Shown piece after piece: positions 40,578 through 50,087 of a stretch of 64,000 nt of DNA (positions within the stretch are counted from its first letter, which is position 1; the number at the start of each line of letters is the position of its first letter). The stretch comes from Martinezella tropici (GTDB lineage: Bacteria; Pseudomonadota; Alphaproteobacteria; Rhizobiales; Rhizobiaceae). A program made the position numbers and the translations under genes. The stretch is from assembly GCF_003287875.1 (NCBI RefSeq), contig NZ_QMKK01000015.1, positions 1-64,000 on the forward strand. The letters are read 5' to 3'. Under the pieces are notes generated by a model. That model was not told where the DNA came from. It worked only from the letters and a program-made list of their open reading frames with translations, and did not search any database.

Positions 40578-43196
40578 TTAGTTCTTGTCCAGCGTCTCGC
40601 GCACGACGACGGCAAGCTGCTTCAGCGAGAACGGCTTCGGCAGGAAACCGAACTGCGCATCCGCTGGCAGATTGCGGGCAAAGGCATCCTCGGCGTAGCC
40701 CGAAACGAAGATGAATTTCAGGTCCGGATATTTCTTGCGCAGTTCCCGCAGCAGCGACGGGCCGTCCATCTCAGGCATGACGACGTCGGACACGACGACA
40801 TCGACCTGGCCGTCGAGCTCGTCCATGATGTCAAGCGCCTCGACGCCGGAGCCGGCCTCGTAAACGGTATAGCCCCGCGTCTCAAGCATGCGCTTGCCGC
40901 CGCGCCGCACCGCCTCCTCATCCTCGACCAGCAGCACGACTGCGGATTTGCCGGTAAGATCGGCCGGCTCTTCCGGCGGAGCGACTATGCCGACACTCTG
41001 ATCCATGGCCGCGACATCCCGGCTCTCCGGCGCCTTGACATCGGTTACGGCCGGCATTTCGACGACATGGCGCGGCAGGAAGATGCGGAAAGTCGTCCCC
41101 TTGCCCACTTCCGATTCCGGCTGGATATAGCCGCCGGACTGCTTGATGATGCCATAGACCATCGCGAGGCCCAGACCCGTGCCCTTGCCGACTTCCTTGG
41201 TCGTGAAGAAGGGCTCGAAGATCTTATCCATGATTTCGGGCGCAATGCCGGTGCCGGTATCGCTGACCTCGACAAGCACCATGTCTTCATGCGGCAGGAA
41301 GGGATAGTTGAAGGCGCTGACATCAGCCGCAAGCAGATTGCGGGTGCGCAGCGTCAGCTGACCGCCGCCGGGCATGGCATCGCGGGCGTTGACACAGAGA
41401 TTGATCAGCACCTGCTCGAACTGCGAGAGATCGGTTTTGACAGGCCAGAGATCGCGGCCGTAATCGACGTCCAGCTTGACATGCGTGCCGGACAGAAGCC
41501 GGTCCACCAGCATGCGCAAGTCGCCGATCACGTCAGTGAGATTCAGGACTGTCGGCCGCATGGTCTGCTTGCGCGAGAAGGCGAGCAACTGCCGCACCAG
41601 CACGGCCGCACGATTGGCATTGCGCTTGATTTCCATCAGATCCGCGAAGCTGGCGTCGGAAGGCCGCGCCTGTAGCAGCAGATGGTCGGAAGACAGGAGG
41701 ATCGCGGTCAGCACATTGTTGAAGTCGTGCGCGATGCCGCCTGCAAGCGTACCGACGGCATTGAGCTTCTGCGTCTGCGCCATCTGCGTCTCGAGCGCCT
41801 TCTGCTCGGTCACCTCGACGGCATAGACGATGGCGGCTTCTTCCGGCGCCTCGTCGGTCTGGTCGATCACCGCATTGATGTAGAAGCGGAAATGCCGTGC
41901 CTCATCCTTCGGATTGCGGGAGTCGATCGGCGGAATGTCGCCCTGCCGGTCCTTTGCGGCCGCCAGCGCCTGCTGCAGCCGCGGCCGGTCGCTTTCATTG
42001 ACGACGCTCTCCAAGGCCGCGCCACGCTCGATATCGTCGCGCGAGACGAGATCCGAGAAAAGCTTCAGGAACGGCGCATTCGTCCGCAGGATGCGGCCGT
42101 TGCCATCGACGGAAGCGATCGCCATCGGCGTATTGTTGAAGAAGCGGCTGAAGCGCATCGCCGCCGCTGAAGCAGATTGCTCGGTATCCGCGCCGTTCTG
42201 CCGGGTGAGGACGATAGTGCGGCTCTCGCCGGGAGCGCCGTCGCGCATCGAGGTGACGCTGTGGACGATCTGCACCGGCAGGCTCTGGCCGTTGGCGCGA
42301 CGCAGATCGAGATCGAGCGTCACCGTTTTCTTCAAGCCCGGTTCCGCCTGAACGGACTGGATCAGCGCCAATCCCTCGCCGGCCACCAGATCGCCGATTG
42401 TCATCGAGCCTGGCACGAACTTCGTCAGATCTAGGCCCAGCCACTCGGCCAGCGTCGCGTTGAGATAGAAGATTTCGCCCTTGCGGCCGGCGGAGAAGAA
42501 GCCGGCGGGCGCATGATCGAGATAGTCGATCGCGTTCTGTAACTCCTTGAAGAAGCGCTCCTGGTCGTCGCGTTCGGAGGTGATGTCGGTGATCTGCCAG
42601 ATATGCAGCACCTTGCTGCTGCCCTGCTCCGGCGGCAGCACACGGGCCTTCAGCCGATACCAGTGCGCCCCGTTGCCGCTTCCATCCGCAGGGCCGAGCG
42701 GCTTCAGCAGGCGAAACTCTTCCGATCCCTCCTTGCCGTCGCGCAGACCATTGGCGAGACGGTACAAGGCCTCGTTGGATTCGCGGTTTCGCGACAGCAG
42801 CATTTCCAGCGACTGCACTTCCGTCGCCTTGGTAGCGCCGGTCAGCCAGCCATAGGCGGCGTTGGCATAGACGATGCGCCCCTTCTCGTCGGTGATCAGC
42901 GTCCCGTCCGGATGGCTGTTGAGAAATGAACGCGCCAGGCTATCGGATTGCGGCTGCGGCATAACCTCGACGAAGCCGATGATCGAGGAAACGAGGAAGA
43001 AGATGCCGACCATGGCAAGAATGCCGAGGCCCCCGAGAACCGCTTCATTGTCGAGCTGGCTTTTGAAGACGACGAAGGCGGCGGCGGCGGCCACGAGAAC
43101 GAGCGCCAGCAGAATGATGCGCAGCACCGTTCCCGAACGAACTCCGCGATCCACCAGCGGCACGCTATACTCGTCGGATGGACGCTGCTTCGTCAT
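40578..43196 (-). CDS. cckA: Cell-cycle hybrid histidine kinase CckA
   Basis: This 872-residue membrane kinase/phosphatase feeds phosphate through ChpT to CtrA and CpdR. Two N-terminal helices ([39 protein letters not shown]) are followed by PAS domains (about 80-440). The H-box [19 protein letters not shown] has His near 486. The ATPase motifs are [14 protein letters not shown] (N), [12 protein letters not shown] (G1) and [14 protein letters not shown] (G2). The receiver domain has [12 protein letters not shown] (Asp near 801) and ends [12 protein letters not shown]. The start at 43196 has GAGGGG upstream. A CtrA-type box also occurs in this window at 53150. Confidence 0.95.
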   Translation of the reverse strand: MTKQRPSDEYSVPLVDRGVRSGTVLRIILLALVLVAAAAAFVVFKSQLDNEAVLGGLGILAMVGIFFLVSSIIGFVEVMPQPQSDSLARSFLNSHPDGTLITDEKGRIVYANAAYGWLTGATKATEVQSLEMLLSRNRESNEALYRLANGLRDGKEGSEEFRLLKPLGPADGSGNGAHWYRLKARVLPPEQGSSKVLHIWQITDITSERDDQERFFKELQNAIDYLDHAPAGFFSAGRKGEIFYLNATLAEWLGLDLTKFVPGSMTIGDLVAGEGLALIQSVQAEPGLKKTVTLDLDLRRANGQSLPVQIVHSVTSMRDGAPGESRTIVLTRQNGADTEQSASAAAMRFSRFFNNTPMAIASVDGNGRILRTNAPFLKLFSDLVSRDDIERGAALESVVNESDRPRLQQALAAAKDRQGDIPPIDSRNPKDEARHFRFYINAVIDQTDEAPEEAAIVYAVEVTEQKALETQMAQTQKLNAVGTLAGGIAHDFNNVLTAILLSSDHLLLQARPSDASFADLMEIKRNANRAAVLVRQLLAFSRKQTMRPTVLNLTDVIGDLRMLVDRLLSGTHVKLDVDYGRDLWPVKTDLSQFEQVLINLCVNARDAMPGGGQLTLRTRNLLAADVSAFNYPFLPHEDMVLVEVSDTGTGIAPEIMDKIFEPFFTTKEVGKGTGLGLAMVYGIIKQSGGYIQPESEVGKGTTFRIFLPRHVVEMPAVTDVKAPESRDVAAMDQSVGIVAPPEEPADLTGKSAVVLLVEDEEAVRRGGKRMLETRGYTVYEAGSGVEALDIMDELDGQVDVVVSDVVMPEMDGPSLLRELRKKYPDLKFIFVSGYAEDAFARNLPADAQFGFLPKPFSLKQLAVVVRETLDKN

Positions 43197-43292
43197 AAAC
43201 CCCTCGTCTCCGCCGTTCTCCTCGCGACATGTCATACACGTTAAGGATCGCCGGAGTCGGACCTTTCGAATCTTCTTTACCAATTTGCGTCA

Positions 43293-43312
43293 TCGGCAAA
43301 AAGCTTTGCCGA
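43293..43312. repeat. Palindrome in the cckA/FliO-like intergenic region
   Basis: TCGGCAAA (43293-43300) and TTTGCCGA (43305-43312) form a perfect inverted repeat around AAGC, about 100 bases before cckA. It may be an operator or a transcript hairpin; no T tract marks it as a terminator. Confidence 0.35.
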
Positions 43313-43487
43313 GCCAGAAAGGCTTGAATTCACAGGCAATAGAGCACAAGACGTATCAATCGCATCTTGTCTCAGCCGCGATCCTGCTCATATGATCGCC
43401 GCATAGGAAGGCCAAGTTCAAGGCATCTACCCGCCGGAGCTGCATAATAGGCCGCGACGTCGGGGACAAATACGGGAGCATCTCGAC

Positions 43488-44441
43488 ATGTTGGACGACA
43501 TCGCCGGAGCCTATGGCAGCCGTTTCCTCCTCGCAGCCGGTGGGGTTGGCATCGCCCTGATCGTGTTGATCGCCATTCTGTGGGTCCTGCGCAATCGAGC
43601 GCCTTCTCCCTTCGTGCGCGGCGGCAAGAACCGCCAGCCGCGTCTGCAGGTGCTGGATGCCGCCGCCGTCGATGCCCGCCGCCGTCTCGTGCTCGTCAGG
43701 CGCGACGGCATCGAACACTTGATCATGATCGGCGGCCCGACTGATATCGTCATCGAGTCCGGCATCTCCGATCCCGCGCGCGCGGCCGTCGCAGCGACGC
43801 CCGTCGATCCTCCCGTAGCAGCGACGCCTGTCGATGTTCCCCTGGCCTATGAAAGCAGGCAGCAACAGCCGGAAAAAGCTTCCGAACCCGATGCCACTCC
43901 CGCGCCACTTCCACAGGGTCGGCAATCCACCGAAGACAGGATCGAAGCCTATCTGCGCTCCGAAACGCCTACTGCTGCCCCTCGGGCTCCGGAGCCAGCA
44001 CCGCGCGCGGCTGCCGAACGTCCGCAACCAGCTGCCGTCAGTCCGCCGCAGCCAGCTCCCCAAACCGCTCCGACCATCAGCGAAGCCGAAGCCGCCGACA
44101 TACTGGACGCCGCCCGCCATGTCGTCCTGCCGCAGCAACAGCCGGCTCCCGCTCGCCCAGTGCCCGTCGAGCCTGCCATTGCATCTCCGCGCGCCCCCGA
44201 GCCTGGCAACGATTTCCAGCGCATATTAGAAGCCGAAATGTCGAAGAATCTGACTGCCGAACGGATTATTCCCAACACGCCGACGCCGCGGCAGGTGCAA
44301 CAGCAGCCCGTTCCATCACCGGCACCAAGCCCGGCACAGAGGGTCGAACCCGAGCTTGCGCCGCTGACCGGGGCCGACAGCGCCCTCCAGCAGGAAGTGG
44401 CGCGCATCTTTGGTGAAATGAGCGTCAGTCGCGACAAATAA
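43488..44441 (+). CDS. FliO-like membrane protein with Pro/Ala-rich tail
   Basis: In this 317-residue protein one N-terminal membrane helix (FLLAAGGVGIALIVLIAILWVL, about residues 13-34) is followed by a FliO-like domain, RLQVLDAAAVDARRRLVLVRRD then IEHLIMIGGPTDIVIESGI (about 52-95). The rest is a long disordered Pro/Ala/Gln-rich region with short helical blocks, ending QQEVARIFGEMSVSRDK. FliO helps assemble the flagellar export gate, but no flagellar genes are nearby, so a different envelope role is possible. It is divergent from cckA. Confidence 0.72.
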   Translation: MLDDIAGAYGSRFLLAAGGVGIALIVLIAILWVLRNRAPSPFVRGGKNRQPRLQVLDAAAVDARRRLVLVRRDGIEHLIMIGGPTDIVIESGISDPARAAVAATPVDPPVAATPVDVPLAYESRQQQPEKASEPDATPAPLPQGRQSTEDRIEAYLRSETPTAAPRAPEPAPRAAAERPQPAAVSPPQPAPQTAPTISEAEAADILDAARHVVLPQQQPAPARPVPVEPAIASPRAPEPGNDFQRILEAEMSKNLTAERIIPNTPTPRQVQQQPVPSPAPSPAQRVEPELAPLTGADSALQQEVARIFGEMSVSRDK

Positions 44442-44466
44442 TGCGCGGCGCGAAATGCCGGAAATG

Positions 44467-44499
44467 AAAAAGCACGAAGAATGAATTCCTCGTGCTTTT
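44467..44499. terminator. Bidirectional terminator between FliO-like gene and dksA
   Basis: AAAAGCACGA (44468-44477) pairs with TCGTGCTTTT (44490-44499). T runs follow on both strands, serving the two convergent genes. Confidence 0.9.
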
Positions 44500-44528
44500 A
44501 TTTGTATCCAGTCGAGCCGACAACTCGA

Positions 44529-44948
44529 TTATTCGTCGCGATAAACCTTTTCCCGGCGCTCGTGGCGTTCCTGCGCCTCGATCGACAGGGTCGCGATCGG
44601 ACGAGCATCCAGGCGCTTCAGGCCGATCGGCTCGCCGGTCTCTTCACAATAGCCGTAAGTACCGTCTTCAATACGCTGCAATGCGGCATCGATTTTCGAG
44701 ATGAGTTTACGCTGGCGGTCGCGAGCCCGAAGCTCGATGGCCCGGTCTGTTTCCGAAGAGGCCCGATCGGCCAGATCGGGATGATTTGCGCTTTCTTCCG
44801 CCAGATGATCGAGGGTCTCGCGCGCTTCTCTAAGGATATCGTTTTTCCATGCTATCAGTTTCGCTCGAAAATAAGCTCGCTGATTCAGATTCATGAACTC
44901 CTCGTCTTCCGAGGGAACATAATTGCTAAGATCGATCTTCTCACTCAA
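44529..44948 (-). CDS. dksA: RNA polymerase-binding protein DksA
   Basis: This 139-residue secondary-channel regulator works with ppGpp. The N-terminal helix and coiled-coil (LNQRAYFRAKLIAWKNDILRE ... ANHPDLADRASSETDRAIEL, with the acidic tip) lead to a degenerate zinc finger (DGTYGYCEETGEPIGLKRL), in which most Cys are replaced so only one remains. This is a one-cysteine DksA form. The likely start is TTG at 44948 behind CAGGAGAA; the ATG at 45014 adds residues without family support. Confidence 0.92.
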   Translation of the reverse strand: MSEKIDLSNYVPSEDEEFMNLNQRAYFRAKLIAWKNDILREARETLDHLAEESANHPDLADRASSETDRAIELRARDRQRKLISKIDAALQRIEDGTYGYCEETGEPIGLKRLDARPIATLSIEAQERHERREKVYRDE

Positions 44949-45229
44949 CGCGATTCTCCTGAAGAACATCTCATATGGCTGGGCTGTATATCCCAACCAA
45001 TAGTGCCGGTTCAAGCCAAATAGATGCTGTCAACTGATTTTTAAATTTGTCATAAAATTCGGCTAAGCGTCTATTTTTTCATCATTTCTTCTCATTGAGC
45101 CGGAATCACGTCTCTCGTAACCTTCGCGTGAAGGTAGGACATTTCGCCTTCTGGCGGATCGCGCCGCAGTTGACTGAGCATGCAAACAGACGTTACCTCA
45201 TTAGGGAAATCGAGCTCCGGAATTTCGCC

Positions 45230-45721
45230 ATGGTCAGCATTTCGCCGCCGCCCTCCAGGATCTATCTCCTGCGTCATGCCGAGGCCCAGCAGGCCGCTCC
45301 CGGCCAGAAGGATTTCGACCGTCCTCTGAGCGACAACGGCTATGCTGCGGCCGAGATCGTTGCGGACGAGGCCGCCGACAAGGGCTACAAGCCGGACCTC
45401 GTCATTTCATCGACGGCCACGCGCTGTCGCCAGACTGCCGACGCCATGCGCCGTGCCGTCACGCCCTCGACAGAGTTCCGCTTTGTCGATGCGCTCTACA
45501 ACGGCACGCCGGACATCTACCTGTCGCTCATATCAGCGCAGACTGATCAGGACTCGGTCATGCTGGTTGCGCACAACCCGGTCATCGAGCTGACGCTCGC
45601 AGCCTTGATCGGGCGCGAGGCCATGGCCGGCGCGCTCCCGCGCGGCTTTCCGACGGCCGGTCTTGCCGTCGTCGATTCGACACCGTCAGGCTGGGTGCTG
45701 ACCGACTTCATCACTGAATAG
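45230..45721 (+). CDS. SixA-like histidine phosphatase
   Basis: This 163-residue branch-2 histidine phosphatase has the catalytic RHG-type motif IYLLRHAEAQQ (residues 11-21) and the second His in SVMLVAHNPVIELTLAAL. The small size and DFDRPLSDNGYAAAE stretch match SixA, which removes phosphate from phosphohistidine proteins. The start at 45230 gives the normal length; the frame to 45095 adds unrelated residues. It is followed by ycjX after 137 bases. Confidence 0.87.
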   Translation: MVSISPPPSRIYLLRHAEAQQAAPGQKDFDRPLSDNGYAAAEIVADEAADKGYKPDLVISSTATRCRQTADAMRRAVTPSTEFRFVDALYNGTPDIYLSLISAQTDQDSVMLVAHNPVIELTLAALIGREAMAGALPRGFPTAGLAVVDSTPSGWVLTDFITE

Positions 45722-45858
45722 GGATATTCGCCGAGCCGCTTGTCTCGCTCGCCCGAAAACGTACCCTGCCCCTGATTGCAGACGTTTGCGTCTTCATCTT
45801 TTCGGGGCAAGTTTCGATCCCTATATTCACGGTCACGCTGTCATCCAGGGATCCCGCC

Positions 45859-47334
45859 TTGCCCCCAAGCCTGACCTCTTTTACTGACGACGCCCTCATT
45901 GCCTTTGACAATCTTGCCGATCGCGCAGCAGGCCTCGTCAATCCCACAATTCGTCTGGGCGTCACGGGCCTCTCCCGTTCGGGCAAGACCGTCTTTATCT
46001 CCTCGCTGGTGCATAATCTTCTGAACGGTGGGCGTCTGCCGCTGCTCGAACCGGTGCAGTCCGGCCGCGTGTCCGCCGTTCGCCTCGAGCCGCAGCCGGA
46101 CGATGCCGTGCCGCGTTTTCAATATGAGGATCATATTCGCGCGCTCGTCAAAGACCGCATCTGGCCGGATTCGACGCGTGCCATCTCCGAACTGCGTATC
46201 ACGCTGGATTATCAAAGCGCCAGCGGCTGGAACCGCCTGTTCTCGCCAGGCCGCCTCTCCATCGATATCGTCGATTACCCGGGCGAATGGCTGCTGGACC
46301 TGCCGCTGCTTGCCAAGGATTTCCGCATCTTCAGCGAGGAAACGCTGGCTCTGGCCAAATCCGGCATTCGCGCCGAACTGTCACGTCACTGGCTGGGGAT
46401 AACGGAACAGGCCGATATCGTGGCACCTGCGGATGAAATGAAGGCACGCGACCTTGCGACCGCCTTCGCCGATTATCTGAAGGCCTGTAAATCCGACGAA
46501 CGCTCGCTTTCCACACTGCCGCCCGGCCGTTTCCTCCTGCCCGGCGATCTCGACGGCTCGCCTGCCCTCACCTTTGCGCCGCTGAAACTGCCGGCCGAAG
46601 GCAGCGCTCCGAAAGGTTCACTCTGGACGATGATGGAGCGCCGCTATGAGGCCTATAAGTCCGTCGTCGTCAAACCCTTCTTTCGCGAGCATTTCGCTCG
46701 TCTCGACCGGCAGATCGTCCTCGTCGATGCCCTGCAGGCCATCAATCGTGGCCCCGAAGCCGTGCAGGATCTGGAACGGGCGCTGACGGACGTTTTGGCA
46801 TGCTTCCGTCCTGGCACGAACTCGCTCCTTTCCTCGCTGCTCGGCCGGCGCATCGACCGCGTGCTGGTCGCCGCCACCAAAGCCGACCACCTCCATCATG
46901 AAAGCCATGACCGGCTGGAGGCCTTGACGCGCCGCCTCGTCGAAAGGGCCATAGAGCGCATCGGCATGGCCGGAGCCGGTATCGAGGTCATGGCGATCGC
47001 CTCCGTACGCGCGACGCGGGAGGCAACCGTGACCCGCGACGGCCAGACGCTCCCTGTCATCGTCGGCACGCCGATGGATAAGGAAACCATCGCCGGCGAG
47101 CTGTTCGACGGCAATCGGAAGACCGCGATCTTTCCCGGCGACCTGCCGGAAAATCCGCGCTGGCTGTTCGAAGCCCTTGAATCGGATGGGTCCAAGGTCC
47201 ATCTGCCCGAGGTGAACGTCGTGCGGTTCCGCCCGCCGGAACTGGATGAAACCGGCGGCGGCATCAAGCTGTCAGTGCCGCATATCCGCCTTGACCGCGC
47301 CATGCAGTTCCTGTTCGGAGACCGTCTCGCATGA
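45859..47334 (+). CDS. ycjX: YcjX-family GTPase-like protein
   Basis: This 491-residue protein has the P-loop GVTGLSRSGKTVFISSLVHN (about residues 34-53) and the YcjX hallmarks FSPGRLSIDIVDYPGEWLLDLPL and FVLVAATKADHLHHE-like RVLVAATKADHLHHE. It is predicted to be a dynamin-like or stress GTPase. It starts at TTG 45859 with CAGGGA 8 bases upstream. It overlaps ycjF by 4 bases (ATGA), as in enterobacteria where both belong to the envelope-stress phage-shock regulon. Confidence 0.92.
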   Translation: MPPSLTSFTDDALIAFDNLADRAAGLVNPTIRLGVTGLSRSGKTVFISSLVHNLLNGGRLPLLEPVQSGRVSAVRLEPQPDDAVPRFQYEDHIRALVKDRIWPDSTRAISELRITLDYQSASGWNRLFSPGRLSIDIVDYPGEWLLDLPLLAKDFRIFSEETLALAKSGIRAELSRHWLGITEQADIVAPADEMKARDLATAFADYLKACKSDERSLSTLPPGRFLLPGDLDGSPALTFAPLKLPAEGSAPKGSLWTMMERRYEAYKSVVVKPFFREHFARLDRQIVLVDALQAINRGPEAVQDLERALTDVLACFRPGTNSLLSSLLGRRIDRVLVAATKADHLHHESHDRLEALTRRLVERAIERIGMAGAGIEVMAIASVRATREATVTRDGQTLPVIVGTPMDKETIAGELFDGNRKTAIFPGDLPENPRWLFEALESDGSKVHLPEVNVVRFRPPELDETGGGIKLSVPHIRLDRAMQFLFGDRLA

Positions 47335-48422
47335 CGAAGCCGACCGAAAACGAGCCGAACGGTAATCGCCGACCCGCCGCCTTCACACTGGAACCGGACG
47401 TCTCCGGAAAAGATGCCGATCTCAGACCCATCCCGTCGACAGTGCGCAAGCCGCAAAGCTTCAATACCGATGTCGTCCTGACTCCGGACGAAGAAGATCC
47501 ATTCATCAATCCGACCCTTGGCGCCGAGGCGGACGGAACCGCCATTGCCAGGCCTCGCCGCACAGGTTTCTCCTTCGGCAGGGTGGCGCTCGGCGCGCTC
47601 GGAATTCTCGTCTCGCTCGCCTTCGGTCTCTGGACCGATCAGCTCATCCGCGACTTGTTCAGCCGAGCTGACTGGCTCGGCTATACCGCGCTGGCGACTG
47701 TCGGGATCGGCATTCTCGCCGTGCTTGCCATCGTCATCCGCGAAACAGCCGGCATGATGCGGCTCGCCGCCGTGCAGACCATCAAGGCAGAAGCGGAGGC
47801 CGCTATCGGGGAGACCCGACCGATCCGCGCCAAAGCGCTGGTGAAGCGTCTTTGCACGCTGCTGGAAGCCAACCCGGATACGGCCAGGGGCCGTGCGACG
47901 TTAAAGGCGGCAGAGGATGACATCATCGATGCGCCACAGCTGATCGACCTTGCGGAGCGCGAACTGCTCGGACCGCTCGACCGACGTGCCCGTGCGCTGA
48001 TTCTTGGTGCCTCGAAGCGGGTGTCGGTCGTGACGGCCGTCAGCCCCCGTGCCCTCGTCGACATTCTCTACGTCCTCTATGAGGCGGCAAAACTGGTCCG
48101 CGCCATGGCGGAACTCTATGGCGGCAGGCCGGGCACGCTCGGCATGATCAGGCTGATGCGCGACGTGATCGCCCATCTCGCCGTCACCGGCTCCATCGCC
48201 GTCGGCGACAGCATCATCCAGCAGCTGATCGGCCACGGGCTCGCATCGAAGCTTTCAGCGCGTCTTGGCGAAGGTGTCGTCAACGGCATGATGACGGCAA
48301 GGATCGGTATAGCGGCGATGGATCTTTGCCGCCCGCTTGCCTTCAAGGCGCTCAAGAGGCCCGGCATCGCCGATTTTGCCGGCGACCTCACGCCGACTAT
48401 CACCGGCCGCAACACGACGTGA
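47331..48422 (+). CDS. ycjF: YcjF-family membrane protein (DUF697/TIGR01620)
   Basis: In this 363-residue protein the soluble N-terminal 75 residues are followed by two membrane helices (FGRVALGALGILVSLAFGLW and LGYTALATVGIGILAVLAIVI). A DUF697-type C-terminal domain follows (VVTAVSPRALVDILYVLYEA ... VTGSIAVGDSIIQQLIGHG). Translation is coupled to ycjX by ATGA overlap. A small hairpin ACCTGA-AAA-TCAGGT (48425-48439) follows the stop. Confidence 0.92.
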   Translation: MTKPTENEPNGNRRPAAFTLEPDVSGKDADLRPIPSTVRKPQSFNTDVVLTPDEEDPFINPTLGAEADGTAIARPRRTGFSFGRVALGALGILVSLAFGLWTDQLIRDLFSRADWLGYTALATVGIGILAVLAIVIRETAGMMRLAAVQTIKAEAEAAIGETRPIRAKALVKRLCTLLEANPDTARGRATLKAAEDDIIDAPQLIDLAERELLGPLDRRARALILGASKRVSVVTAVSPRALVDILYVLYEAAKLVRAMAELYGGRPGTLGMIRLMRDVIAHLAVTGSIAVGDSIIQQLIGHGLASKLSARLGEGVVNGMMTARIGIAAMDLCRPLAFKALKRPGIADFAGDLTPTITGRNTT

Positions 48423-48526
48423 CGACCTGAAAATCAGGTGCTTTAGCATCACGGAAACCAAGCATTAACCATTCTGCGGCAAAAGTGGGAACCAGTTTTA
48501 CGGTTCCGCCTCGCTAGGAAATATCC

Positions 48527-49078
48527 ATGTTTTCGCGTCGATTTCTTCTTGTAAGCAGCTTTGCCGCCGCAGCCCTGTCTACGGGCGCTGGGGTGCAATC
48601 AGCCGACGCGGCGCCCCGCGACAAGGCCTTCTTCCAGTCGATCTCAGGCACCTGGAGCGGCCCCGGCGAAATCGTGGCCGGCAAGTACAAGGGCACAAAG
48701 TTCACCTGCAATCTCACGGGCAAGCCCTCCGACGGCGGCAATGCCGGCGTCAAGCTCGACGGCACCTGCCGCGTCGGGGTCTTCCAGCAGCCGATGTCGG
48801 CCGAGATCACGCAAAACGGCGGCTCCTACAGCGGAAAATTCCTTGACGGCGCGGCCGGCAAGGGTCTCGACGTCACCTCGGGCACGGTCAATGACAATAC
48901 CGTCGTGCTCGGACTGATCCGTCAGAAGCTGAACGGCGCCATGATCGCTCGCGTTTCGGACAACAAGTCGATGAACGTCACCATCTCGGTGAAGGTCGGC
49001 GAACAGATGGTGCCTGTCATCGGCGTCACCTTGAAGCGGGCCGATGTCGACCAGATGGCAGTCGGATCGATCCAGTAA
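48527..49078 (+). CDS. Exported protein of unknown function
   Basis: This 183-residue protein has a signal peptide with an N-terminal double-Arg (FSRRFLLVSSFAAAALSTG ... SADA), so Sec or possibly Tat export. The mature part looks like an all-beta, Gly-rich domain (SISGTWSGPGEIVAGKYKG) with two Cys (FTCNLTG, DGTCRVG) likely to form a disulphide. No named family is recognised. An inverted repeat GGAACC/GGTTCC (48489-48508 region) lies upstream and a terminator follows. Confidence 0.75.
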   Translation: MFSRRFLLVSSFAAAALSTGAGVQSADAAPRDKAFFQSISGTWSGPGEIVAGKYKGTKFTCNLTGKPSDGGNAGVKLDGTCRVGVFQQPMSAEITQNGGSYSGKFLDGAAGKGLDVTSGTVNDNTVVLGLIRQKLNGAMIARVSDNKSMNVTISVKVGEQMVPVIGVTLKRADVDQMAVGSIQ

Positions 49079-49103
49079 GCTTTGAATATCAATGCCCAAA
49101 GGC

Positions 49104-49139
49104 AAAAGGCCGGCAAACTCGCCGGCCTTTTGCTTTTTT
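49104..49139 (+). terminator. Terminator after the 48527 gene
   Basis: AAAAGGCCGGC (49104-49114) pairs with GCCGGCCTTTT (49121-49131), followed by GCTTTTTT. It also faces the folK stop on the other strand. Confidence 0.92.
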
Positions 49140-49150
49140 CATATTGCGAT

Positions 49151-49678
49151 TCAGACGGTTCGCCACCAGTCACGGTTTTCATCAGCGACCTCGATGCCCT
49201 CGACGTCGACCTCCCGCAACCAGTCGCTGATCTTGCGGCCGTTGACGACGAGATCCGCTGCAAAATCGGCAAGCGGCATCAGCACGAAGCCACGTTCGAC
49301 CATCCGCGGATGGGGTATGGTCAAGAGCGGCTCAGCCCGCTGCAGATCGCCATAAGTCAGCACATCGATATCGATCGTCCTTGGCCCCCAGCGTTCGATC
49401 CGCACCCGCTTCATCTGCCGCTCTATATCGAGGCATACGTCGAGCAGTGCTTCCGGCGCCAGGGTGGTATCGATGGCCGCGCAGGAATTATAGAAAAAGG
49501 ACTGGTCCGTCTTGCCCCAGGGCGGTGTGCGATAAAGCCGCGACACCGAAACCACATGGCAATCGGCGCGCTGATCCAGTGTGCGAAGGGCGAGCGCCAT
49601 GGCGCGGACAGGATTGTCCAGATTACCGCCAAGACCGAGCGTCGTCCGCACCGCCAGGTTTTCAGGCAAAATGCTCAA
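49151..49678 (-). CDS. folK: 6-Hydroxymethyl-7,8-dihydropterin pyrophosphokinase
   Basis: This 175-residue folate enzyme transfers pyrophosphate from ATP to the pterin alcohol. It starts TTLGLGGNLDNPVRAM (family GSNLG-like start). It carries RLYRTPPWGKTDQSFFYNSC and the signature RWGPRTIDIDVLTYGD, with LTIPHPRMVERGFVLMPLAD. It overlaps folB by 17 bases; folP-folB-folK run in pathway order on the minus strand. Confidence 0.96.
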   Translation of the reverse strand: MSILPENLAVRTTLGLGGNLDNPVRAMALALRTLDQRADCHVVSVSRLYRTPPWGKTDQSFFYNSCAAIDTTLAPEALLDVCLDIERQMKRVRIERWGPRTIDIDVLTYGDLQRAEPLLTIPHPRMVERGFVLMPLADFAADLVVNGRKISDWLREVDVEGIEVADENRDWWRTV

Positions 49679-50033
49679 TGCTCACCTGCACATAATCGAG
49701 GACGCCCGGAACAGGGGCATTGGGTTTGCGCACCGTGATCTTGGCGCGGCGGATACTGGGAAAGCGCCGACACAGCTCCTTCGCCACATCGAGCGCCAGC
49801 GCTTCGATCAGGTAGCGGCGGCGTCCGGTCACGATCTCCTCGATGACGGCGAATGCGACTCCATAATTGACGGTATCGTCGATCGAATCGCGCTCCAGCG
49901 CATCGCCCGCTTCGACGTCCAGCTCGGCATCGACGAAGAAGCGCTGACCAAGGAATTCCTCCTCGTCATGCACGCCGTGGCGGGCAAAGAAAGCGCAATT
50001 CTGCAGAGTAATGGTGTATGTCACGGCGCTCAT
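49662..50033 (-). CDS. folB: Dihydroneopterin aldolase
   Basis: This 123-residue aldolase/epimerase of folate synthesis has the FolB motifs FFARHGVHDEEEFLGQRFFVD, the catalytic region DDTVNYGVAFAVIEEIV, RYLIEALALDVAKEL and ITVRKPNAPVPG (with the conserved Lys). It overlaps folK and is 54 bases downstream of folP. Confidence 0.96.
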   Translation of the reverse strand: MSAVTYTITLQNCAFFARHGVHDEEEFLGQRFFVDAELDVEAGDALERDSIDDTVNYGVAFAVIEEIVTGRRRYLIEALALDVAKELCRRFPSIRRAKITVRKPNAPVPGVLDYVQVSIEHFA

Positions 50034-50087
50034 GGCGTCCCTCCGTTTCGAACAGGCACGACGGCGTCCGAAAAACGCTCCCTACCT

